The notes beneath the pieces are model-generated. The model searched no databases. It was given only the letters and a program-made list of their open reading frames with translations, and had not been told where the DNA came from. DNA of 64,000 bases from Cherax quadricarinatus (Eukaryota; Arthropoda; Malacostraca; Decapoda; Parastacidae): contig NW_027195363.1 in NCBI RefSeq assembly GCF_038502225.1, forward strand, positions 130,001-194,000, in the 5' to 3' direction. The translations under genes were made by a program, and so were the position numbers. Below are positions 55,985 to 64,000 of this stretch, one piece after another (the first letter of the stretch is position 1; each line of letters starts with the position of its first letter).

Positions 55985-57099
55985 TTTTATAATTCAAGAT
56001 TTGCTAATTTGGATTCAAAAGCGTCTACCACAGTGGAATGATTCCCACTCCAGTCACTCTCATACAAGCCACGGTAGTGTTTTTATTTTGTTCATTCACC
56101 CGAGTTAACATTAATAAAAATAACATTAATAAAAATATTGCTCATATTGTTGGTTATATGGCAGGTCTCCTGGGTACACATGTCTGGTACTCTAACATAA
56201 CGTAGGTCATCTGGAAAAGACCCGGGCCGGGACAAAACCTGGTGTGTTGCTGGAGGTGGACCCAACAGTTAGGTGTCTTCAATCAAAAACGTTTCGCCTA
56301 CACAGTAGGCTTCTTCTGTTTAATACAGAGGCAGCAGCAGAATCAGTGAATGTAAGGCTGATGTAATTATAATCATGCGTGATCCCAGAAAGGTATCCCC
56401 GTACTGCATAAACCTTATTGTTCATATCTGTTGCTGTACATATTTCTTTGCTACTGTACTGTATTACCGTTCTTTTGTTTTAATTTTCTGTACTGGTCTT
56501 CTCTCTGTTCTACTGGTCGTCTCTGTTACTTTACAGTACCCATTCTTCTGTATTACTGTACTGTCTTCTGTGCTACCAGTGTCAGGGGAACGCCTTCCTC
56601 CTGAACAAAAGAATGGAAAAATAACAAATGAATAACTTGATGGATAATAATTATGGTATTTTTCTAAGGATTTTATTTAAAAATAAATAAAATAAAAATT
56701 GGCCGCTGTGGTCCAAGTAGGATGTTGGGACAGGAGTATCTTATGCCCAGGATGGTCTTCTGATGATGATTTAGTAGAAATGGTGTTGGTTATCCTGGGT
56801 GGCGGTGTTCGTCCCATGTTCTGAAAATCCTGTCACTACTTGGTTGTATCACCACAATTCAGATTTTAGAGGTGACGAGTCGTAATGTCCCACTACGTTC
56901 TGTAGACAGGGATCTTGCTCCAATTAACTAGCGTCTACCCTGGTTGACCAGGTCAGCAGCAGAGCTGATAATAAAGAAAACACTGGTTATATAAGTGTTA
57001 AATAAGTATGACACTGAAGAATGACAAAGGCTGGTATTCTACTTCAATGTCATTACTTGTAACCAGGTAAATTAGTATCATTGACGAGTCTCCTTTATC
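55985..57099. other. Unassigned, with one hammerhead-like hairpin
   Basis: No gene recognised. A frame of 86 codons at 56375-56635 is rich in Tyr/Cys/Leu and follows TACTGT-type repetition, so it is not called. A hairpin at 56264-56318 is listed separately. Confidence 0.4.
56264..56318 (-). other. Hammerhead-like hairpin remnant
   Basis: The minus strand reads CAGAAGA then GCCTACTGTGTAGGCGAAA then CG. The 6-bp stem GCCTAC/GTAGGC with loop TGT, placed between a CTGATGA-like and a GAAA box, parallels 18186-18330, where the stem is GCCAC/GTGGC; the paired change keeps the stem. The first box (CAGAAGA) departs from the functional consensus. Confidence 0.35.
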
Positions 57100-57414
57100 T
57101 CTTATATTTGTGGCTCTCACCCATCCACCCCTGCGGGTTTACCACTGCTGGTGATACATATCCATCAAGGTGGATCACCCTGACGGATCTTGATCCAAGG
57201 AACTACAGTTATCACCCCTTTTTACATCTATACTGACTGACCTTCAAGCTGTTTGATCCCTACGGGTTTACGCTTCCCAGTGATACATATGAGCTAGGAC
57301 TAAAGTCGGAGCATTACGCTGAGGTCAGTGGTCAGTACGCTGAGGTCAGTGGTCACGTGTGGTCATACCTGTCCTGAGCTGTCTGGGTATTAGCGTGGGG
57401 TGTTACCAAGCACC

Positions 57415-58245
57415 ATGGCTTCTTGTAGTGTTTTAGAATCTCAGGTTAAAGTGTTGAAGAAGGAGGTTCTATTTCTTCAGGAGGAAAATAGGAGGCTGAA
57501 GCTTCGCCTAGATGTGTTTGACAGTGAGTGTGAGATAGTTGGTGCTGGTAAGGAGGAAATGCTTACCACCTGTGAGAGTGACAGCCGCTTTAAGTGGCAA
57601 GTGGTTCACAGTTCAGGAAGAAGGAAGATAAGGAGGGTTAATAAAGAAGATGTGAAGGTAGGAAATCAATTCTCTGTCCTCCAAGACGAGTGTACTTGAG
57701 TGGTTAGTGAGGTTAAAGGTACCTCTGACTCCCCTGCTAATCAAGGTAAGAATATTCTGATTGTGGGAGAGACTCAGGTAAGATATATGGGCTGTGTTTT
57801 TTGATAGAAAAGTCAGACAGAGAGTATGCCTCCCAGGAGCTGGTGTTGGTGACATAGTCAGCAGGTTGGATAATATTATGTCAGGTAATGAGAACAAGCC
57901 CATTATCTGTCTTAGTGCTGGTGGAAATGACATTGGGAAGGACAGGATAAGTACATGTCAGCCATAAAAGTAGTCAGGTCTGAGGGAGGGATCCCTATCA
58001 TACGTAGCATCTTGCCTAGAAGGTGAGTGGGCAATGAATGGATGTCTAGGGCAATTGGTATAAATTGCTGGCTAGATAGGTACTGCAAGGAACTTGCAAT
58101 CCCATTCATTGATAACTGGGGCAAATTCTATGGCAAGCATAATATGTCTGCAATGGATGGGATTCATCTCTCTGGGGTTGGAGTGGTTGCAATAGCCAAT
58201 TCGATTGAGGGGGTAATTGATGACTTGTCTAGGTATGGGTGTTAG
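57415..58245 (+). pseudogene. CR1-like ORF1: leucine-zipper-like coiled coil + SGNH esterase, broken
   Basis: The start is chosen at the ATG at 57415 (ACCATGG context). Residues about 5-35 form a heptad repeat (LESQVKVLKKEVLFLQEEN). A stop (TGA) follows DECT at about 57697, with the same frame continuing to ILIVGETQVRYMG. In CR1-type ORF1 esterases this is block I (GDS); here the serine position reads Thr. After a stop and frameshift, the VCLPGAGVGDIVSRLDNI stretch and block III (CLSAGGNDIG) follow, then INCWLDRYCKELAIPFIDNW and block V with the catalytic Asp/His pair (MDGIHLSGVG, about 58158). Such esterase ORF1s occur in CR1/L2-type elements and are thought to aid lipid or membrane interactions or RNP assembly. 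Several stops make it non-functional. Confidence 0.78.
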
Positions 58246-58399
58246 TAGGAAACAATTAGGCTGCAATATTATTGTTAGAAAAAGCAGATATTACCAGGAT
58301 ACCTCAGGGATATGTTTAAAAGACAATATTCAAAATAAAGTTCCTAATAAAGGCAAAGCAACTGATCAACAAACAAAGAGAGTTTGCAAAGGGCAACGA

Positions 58400-60236
58400 G
58401 TAACTAGCTCCCTTAAGATTTACTATACAAATAGTAGGAGCCTAAGAAATAAGATAGAGCTAAGATTACTCGCAAGTGCAGGTAATATAGATATTATTGC
58501 TATAACTGAGACCTGGTTCAACTTGAAGGATAGAGAAATGTTTTCTGAATGCAGTATAAAGGGTTATAAACTATTCCACACTGATAGGATCAACAGGAAG
58601 GGTGGTGGAGTGGCGATGTATGTCAGAGATAATTTAACTTGTGTTAGACATGATATAAGAATAGAAACATCTGCCACATAATCTGTTTGGCTACAGTTTC
58701 TCGAGGGGTATGAAAATTAATTTTGGGTGTGATATATAGGTCCCCAACCTTGACAGGGAGTGCAGTAAGCTGCTATGGGACGAAATTCACAAGGCATCTA
58801 GATATGAAAATGTTGTGTTAATGGGGGATTTTAACTTTACACAAATTGATTGGAACAATTTGACAGGAAATCTTGAGTCTAGTGATTTTCTTGATACAGT
58901 TCAGGATGCTTTTTAAAACAGTTTGTGACTGAACAACTAGAGGAAACAATCTGCTTGACTTGATTCTTGCCAACAAAGATTCACTAATTAATAATCTTGA
59001 GGTTAATGATGAGCTTGGGGAAAGTGATCACAAATCACTTAGTTTCAATATATTATGGAATTACCCAGTAAACTCCAATCAAGTCTCTGTCCCAGACTTT
59101 CGATTGGCTGACTTCAAGGGACTGAAAAAATACCTGGGTGGGCTAAATTGGGATGACCTGACTATGGGTCAGGTAGCTGGTGTTGGTTGCCAATATGACG
59201 TTTTTCAGAGCATAGTTCTAGCTGCCCAGACAACTTTTGTTCCGAGTAGGGAAATTAGATCTAACAAAAATGATCCCAAATGGATGAACAATAGATTAAA
59301 ACATCTCATTGATCAAAAGAGAGGCATATATAGGCGTATTAAAAGAGCAGAAGGGTAGTTATGAAATCAATATATTCATTTAAAGAGAGAAATAAAAAAA
59401 AGGAATAAGAAAACCAAAAAGGGATTATGAGGCCAAGGTCGTAAGACTAGCCCAAAAGGGTTCTTTCAGGTATACAGAAGTAAGATTAGAGACAAGATAG
59501 GCCCACTTAAGAGTAGCTCTGGTCAGATCACTGGCAGTGATAAGGATATGTGTGAAATTTTCAATTCTTACTTCCTCTCAGTTTTTACTCAGGAAGATAC
59601 TAACGAAATTCCAGAAATAATAAATTATGTAGAACAGGACTATAATAAACTATGCACGATTACGGTAACTAGTGACATGGTCCTCAGACAAATAGAGAAA
59701 TTAAACCTAACAAATCCCCAGGCCCTGATGAACTGTTTACGAGGGTGTTAAAGGAATGTAAAGGGGAACTTTGCACACATTTGGCTAATCTTTTTAACAT
59801 ATCACTACAAACTGTCATAGTGCCTGATAAGTGAAAAATGGCAAATGTAATCCCTATTTACAAGGCAGGTGACAGGTCCTTAGCTTCGAACTATAGACAA
59901 ATGAGCCTTACCTCCATAGTGGGAAAATTTATGGAATCAATAATTGCCGAGGCAATTCGTAGCCATCTTGATAGGCATAAACTGATAAATGAATCTCAAC
60001 ACGGTTTTACTAAGGTGCGTTCCTGTCTTACGAATTTACTAACTTTTTTCACTAAGGTGTTTGAGGAGGTAGATCATAATAATGAATATGATATTGTGTA
60101 TATAGACTTCAGTAAGGCTTTCGATAGAGTTCCACATCAGAGACTTTTGAGGAAACTTAAGGCACAAGGAATAGGAGGAGAAATTTTTTCCTGGGTAGAG
60201 GCGTGGTTGACAAATAGGCGAAGTGTTCGGATTGTA
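58400..60236 (+). pseudogene. CR1-like ORF2: APE endonuclease + partial RT, broken
   Basis: Endonuclease motifs in order: N in KIYYTNSRSLRNK, E in IAITETWFN, GGGVAMYVRDN, D and N in LMGDFNFTQIDW, and SDH in GESDHKSLSF. The linker (PKWMNNRLKHLIDQKRGIYR) follows, then RT fingers and the first palm motif: MANVIPIYKAGD, SNYRQMSLTSIVGKFMESII, INESQHGFTKVRSCLTN and DFSKAFDRVPHQRLLRKL. Stops or frameshifts occur near 58680, 58915, 59358, 59750 and 59835. Truncation at about 60236 removes the PQG and YADD motifs. Residues and order match CR1-type ORF2; this copy is dead. Confidence 0.82.
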
Positions 60237-60939
60237 GGTATTCCATGTACAAGTTGGCTAGGATGGCACTGATGGGGGACCCTATTCCCATGCCGTAGGT
60301 TTGTACAGCCTGTTATTGAAAGAAAAACAGTTGAAATTAACACAGAGTTCAATCAAGTCAACAAAATCTCCGGGAGGTAGAGGAAGATTAAGGTCCTGAT
60401 TGACTTTACGTCGTAGAACCTCGATGGCTTTTGTGGTAGGTACTTTTGTGAAGAGGGAAGTCACGTCAAAACTGCTTAGTTTCTTGTTACAGATTGATAG
60501 GTTTTGGATGCGGTTGAGCAGATCACCTGAATGTTTAAGATGAGCGGGGCTGATGGTCCCCAGAAGGCAGGAAAGATGTTTGGCAAGAACTCCAGCTAGT
60601 TTGTGTGGTGCACTGCCTATACCTGACGTGATTGGTCTGAGAGGAATATTATGTTTGTGGGTTTGGGTAAACCATACATGTGTGCTTGTTTAGGGTTGCT
60701 GGGTAACAAGTACAGAAGTTTCTTCCCTTCTCTAGTGCATTTGAGTATTTGTCTGGTTTTATATTGAAAATCTTTGGTAAGTGTCTCCCACTGTTGAGTG
60801 CTGATGGGTTCGTATGTAGACTGATCATTCAAGAGGCCCATCGTTTTGGTGTTGTAGTCACTGGTGTTGAGTATGACGACTCCACCTCCTTTGTCGGCGG
60901 TGGTGACGATAATGTTGGGGTCGTTGGCGAGGTCCTTAG
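60237..60939 (-). pseudogene. Penelope-like element RT, C-terminal part of the remaining fragment
   Basis: Minus strand. Readable RT motifs in element order: LANDPNIIVTTADKGGGVVIL (the PLE-specific ADKGGG box), LLNDQSTYEPIS, a gap with a shifted frame, TSLFTKVPTTKAIEVLRRK, FNCFSFNNRLYK, and after a frameshift near 60303 a YGMGIGSPISAILANLYMEY-like stretch. The sequence stops just before the catalytic YxDD, and no GIY-YIG endonuclease is seen. Penelope-like elements are a separate retroelement class related to telomerase RT. The 5' continuation lies at 63770-63925 beyond the inserted DNA transposon. Confidence 0.82.
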
Positions 60940-61705
60940 CCCTTTCAGGGTCCATCCCATAGATCTACGGCTTTACGTTCAGGGTCCAAACTGTAGATCT
61001 ACGTCATGAGCTCAGCTCACTCTGATAAACTGTGAGTGGTACATTTGGGCCTAGATATGAGAGAATACATCTATGTGGTATGTGTGCACCACATAAAACA
61101 GATCCTGCAGCACACCGTGTATAATGAGAGAAAAAAACAGAAATCACGATTTTTCGATTACAACAGCGACTTTGCAGTGTTTTTTCGTATGTTTTTTATA
61201 GTTGTATTTGCTATTTCTTGGTCTCATTTGATAGAATGGAAGACATATTACAGAAATACAGATGATTTTGATTGGTTTTAGCACTGGAAACGGCTTGAAA
61301 CTGAGCTCAAAATAGCAGAAATGTTAATTTTTTGCCGATATTCAAGAGTAAACAAACGACCTCGCACGTCTAATACATGCCAGCTGGTGGGTCTAATATG
61401 CATTCACAAATATGGTGATGATATTTATATAATTATTACAGTATTGCATAACAGTAAATCTTCTATTTTTTGTTGTGAATAAAAATTCATTATGTGAATA
61501 AAAAATCAATATGAAATTTATTTGTAAAGCCTCAAAACGTAACTAATGGACAGAGGAAATGTTAGTTTAGTTCCAGGAATACCTACATTGTTTATTCTGG
61601 ACCCTATTTTGAAATTGGAATATTTTGAACTTTGTGTTAAATTGACCAAATTAAAAATTTCCGGTCACTTTAATTTGTAGTTGAAACAGTTGACTTGGCG
61701 ATTTC

Positions 61706-63465
61706 TTCAAATTCAAAGTTTATTCTCTATAAAGATTACAATGTTGAATTTACAGAATTTGGTTGTTGTGTGGTTTACATGTAGTTAAATAATGATTACA
61801 GAGTGTACCACTAGAACGCCTAGCATGGCTAGGCATTTCGGGCAGACTTAGTTTAATTCTTAATTTTAAAATATTACAAATTATGAGGTAAGTTGGTATT
61901 ATGGCTAAGTGACTAAATACTAGTTTGTGAGTTTAGCAATGTGAATGCTTTTGTTTTGGCACAGTACATAGTTTCAGTATTGGAGTATCATAGGATTCAT
62001 TATTTTAAGATTGAGATTAATATTTCTGTTTATGGTCAAATGGGTGAGTGAGTGTAAGTGTGAACCACCAGGTGGTATTCGTGTAGTTAGTTGATGGGGT
62101 TTATCAGGGAGATAAGATGTTTTCTAATGGTAGTTTTGAAGGTGATGAATGTGTCTGCTGTTCTAGAGTTCTCAGGTAGGGTGTTCCAGATTTTAGGGCC
62201 TTTGACATACATTGAATTTTTGTAAAGGTTTAGTCAGACATGGGGAATGTCGTAGAGATGTTTGTGTCTGGTGTTATGCCTGTGGGTTCTGTCACAACTA
62301 TCAAGAAAGCGTTTTAGGTCAAGGTTGATATTGGAGTTTAAGGTCCTGTAGATGTAGTAAGTGTGGATGTACTGATCTATGAAGAGTGGGGGGGTGTGTT
62401 GCCAGGGATGGAATTTAGTGATTATTCTTACTGCAGCTTTTTGTTGGGTTATTATTGGCTTTAGGTGTGTTGCTGCAGTTGATCCCCAAGCACAAATAGC
62501 ATAGGTGAGGTATGGATAAATAAGTGAGTGGTATAGTGTGAGAAGGGCATTTTGCGGCACGTAGTATCGTATCTTGGAGAGGATCCCAACTGTTTTGGAT
62601 ACTTTTTTGGTTATGTGTTGGATATGGTTGCTGAAATTCAGGTTGTTGTCAAGGTATAGGCCTAGGAATTTGCCCTCATTATGTCTGGTAATTAGAGTGT
62701 TGTCAATCTTAATGTTAATTTGTGCATCTCCTGCTCTGCTACCAAACATAATATAGTAGGTTTTGTCAGTGTTAAGCGTAAGTTTATTGGCTGTCATCCA
62801 AATCGATATTTTGATCAGCTCCTCGTTAACAATGGTGTTGAGAGATGACATAAGTCGTGTCGTCAGCAAAGAGAATGGGTTTCAGGTGTTGGGATACGTT
62901 TGGAAGATCATTGATGTATATGAGGAAGAGCAGGGGACCAAGGACACTTCCCTGCGGAACTCCAGTATCAAGTGGATGTGTTGTTGATGCTGTGTCTTTA
63001 ATGGTAACATACTGATACCTATTAGTAAGGTAAGATTTGAAATAAGCAAGCGCATGGCCTCTTATACCGTAATGGTCAAGTTTGTGGAGTAGGATGTCGT
63101 GGTCTACTGTGTCAAAAGCTTTTCTTAGGTCAATAAAAATTCCTAGTGGATATTCCTTATTTTCCAATGCTGTGTAAAGCAGATCTAGCATTTTTATGAT
63201 TGCATCATTAGTGCTTTTATTTTTCCTAAATCCAAATTGGCAGGGGTTGAGTATGTTTTGTGCTGTTATAAATGAATATAGTCTCCTGTGCACGAGTTTC
63301 TCAAAGATTTTGGATAGCAATGGTAAGTTTGATATTGGCCTATAGTTGTTTAAGTCTGTAGGGTCACCACCTTTATGTATTGGTGTAACCCTTGCCATCT
63401 TGAGTAGTTTCGGGAAGGTGCTAGTTTCTAGTGGCTTGTTAAAAAGTAATGAAATTTCTTGTGCT
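61706..63465 (-). mobile_element. Third non-LTR retrotransposon (family 3), nested in the piggyBac-like element
   Basis: Minus strand, 5'-truncated. Contains an RT frame (63465-about 62068) and an AT-rich 3' UTR of about 360 bp, ending in AGAATAAACTTTGAATTTGA; the TTTGAATTTGAA-like end may be a short 3' repeat. A 7-bp word, ATTTCTT, occurs at both borders (about 61701 and 63454) and could be the target duplication, but part of it may belong to the coding sequence. Confidence 0.75.
62068..63465 (-). pseudogene. Reverse transcriptase of family 3, two lesions
   Basis: RT motifs in order: [94 protein letters not shown], catalytic FADD at 62859-62870, then the WMTANKLTLNTDKTYYIMFG, LGLYLDNNLNF and YAICAWGSTAATHL regions. 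An indel at about 62840 shifts frame just after FADDTTYV. A single TGA (62234-62236, probably from CGA) interrupts the C-terminus, after which the same frame continues (LNLYKNSMYVKGPKIWNTLP) to a stop near 62068. This is a different family from families 1 and 2 and young by comparison; N-terminal fingers and endonuclease are missing. Confidence 0.82.
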
Positions 63466-63765
63466 CAATCGATAGAATAGAAGTAATACTAGTGAAATAG
63501 CTAAGAATTTGGTTGACTGGAATAATGTAATTGGCCTAAAATGGGAGTCGAAGTCCGCAAAATCGCCGATTCATAAATATCGCTGACACATCAAAATTCG
63601 CGAAAGTATAATTTCGTCAATTTTCCATCAAATTTTGTACTTTTTGTTTTATTACCTTCACAAAAAGATTCTCTACCATTTAATAAGAAAAAATAACAAA
63701 TTTTTTTTTTAAATTCTTGGACACTGGGGCACCACTTCAGATTTGGGCCTTGGACCCTGAAGGGG

Positions 63766-63925
63766 TTAAGGGCAATGATGTATCGTCTAGGAAGATTAGA
63801 AGAAGAAGGTTCACATGAAGCTGCAGTGAGGATGCCCTGTACATAACCCTTCTGGAAGTTGCTGTCACTGTGTCTATGGTTCCTGGTAACTAGGTTGAGT
63901 TGATAACCTATCATCACGCACCTTA
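63766..63925 (-). pseudogene. Penelope-like element RT, N-terminal continuation
   Basis: Minus strand, upstream half of the element split by the piggyBac-like insertion. Readable residues: LNLVTRNHRHSDSNFQKGY, VQGILTAASCEPSSSNLP, RRYIIALK, running straight into DLANDPNI at 60935 once the insertion is removed. Upstream of about 63925 the match stops and the plus-strand fragment below begins. Confidence 0.72.
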
Positions 63926-63929
63926 ACTG

Positions 63930-64000
63930 ACTACGAGAAACAGGCACTGAGTCTGGGACTCAAATTTATCACCAACATACACAAACCTAACTATCAACTC
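63930..64000 (+). pseudogene. Penelope-like element fragment, opposite orientation, cut by window edge
   Basis: The plus strand reads LTDYEKQALSLGLKFI followed by TNIHKPNYQL, resembling the N-terminal 'LSLGLKFI' segment that precedes the ADKGGG region in Penelope-like RTs. It lies head-to-head with the minus-strand fragment at 63766-63925. Only 70 bp are visible. Confidence 0.6.

Larger units (their letters stand above)
57100..60236 (+). mobile_element. CR1-like non-LTR retrotransposon, 3'-truncated
   Basis: Plus strand: a 5' UTR-like stretch (57100-57414, with a repeated 'GGGTTTAC...AGTGATACATAT' word at 57138 and 57277), ORF1 with coiled coil and SGNH esterase, then ORF2 with endonuclease and the first half of RT. 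Sequence identity ends abruptly at about 60236, where a minus-strand Penelope-like element begins, so RT palm motifs from PQG onward and the 3' UTR are lost. Confidence 0.8.
60940..63765. mobile_element. piggyBac-like DNA transposon, non-autonomous, inserted at TTAA
   Basis: 2826 bp with terminal inverted repeats CCCTTTCAGGGTCCA (60940-60954) and, inverted, CCCCTTCAGGGTCCA (63751-63765), 14 of 15 identical. Flanked by TTAG (60936-60939) and TTAA (63766-63769), i.e. a TTAA duplication with one change. A CCC-start terminus and TTAA target are the hallmark of piggyBac. Removing it and one target copy rejoins the Penelope-like frame exactly (RRYIIAL-K-DLANDPNI). No transposase is visible. About 1.77 kb of the interior is an inserted non-LTR retrotransposon. 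Confidence 0.85.

Noticed and set aside
56375..56635. Small hydrophobic protein (86 codons)
   Set aside because: Follows TACTGT-type repetition, has no homologue I recognise and no promoter or splice context.

Overview
This is animal nuclear DNA made almost entirely of repeats. I found no convincing host protein-coding gene, rRNA gene or working tRNA gene. The density of (GT/CA)n microsatellites, the mix of non-LTR, Penelope-like, tRNA-derived SINE and piggyBac-like sequence, and several dispersed motifs I associate with crayfish-type genomes suggest a decapod crustacean. That assignment is inference; no host gene supports it.

Layout. 1-7.5 kb: a minus-strand head-to-tail chain of one non-LTR retrotransposon family ('family 1'), its copies joined by (CA)n tracts and ending in the most complete copy (ORF1 plus broken ORF2). 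7.5-13.7 kb: GA, GT and AT microsatellites, then 20-, 24- and 41-bp minisatellites and a diverged dispersed repeat ('module M'). 13.7-19.2 kb: a block whose sequence looks corrupted (runs of one base replace the expected bases); a CR1-like retrotransposon and Penelope-type terminal repeats can still be recognised through it. 19.2-28.2 kb: more copies of module M, five minisatellites, a 60-bp-arm tRNA-like palindrome and two SINEs. 28.2-37.3 kb: two further family 1 chains, one on each strand, including a copy with an uninterrupted reverse transcriptase frame. 37.3-39.3 kb: a second non-LTR family sitting in GA-rich DNA. 39.5-51.4 kb: an 11-kb array of an 18-bp satellite. 51.4-56 kb: module M copies and 35-bp and 86-100-bp arrays. 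57.1-64 kb: a nest of elements: a CR1-like element with an SGNH-esterase ORF1 abuts a Penelope-like element; that element is split at TTAA by a piggyBac-like element, which itself carries a third non-LTR retrotransposon.

The two most interesting patterns are these. (1) Every internal 5'-truncated family 1 copy I examined starts directly in a (CA)n tract that follows the tail of another copy or a microsatellite, as if the element inserts into, or is copied from, its own microsatellite tails. (2) Copies of module M repeatedly lie beside or contain different minisatellites, and at least two arrays (24 bp and 35 bp) look like in-place amplification of short segments that are single-copy in other M copies. 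I did not find an undescribed enzymatic or defence system.
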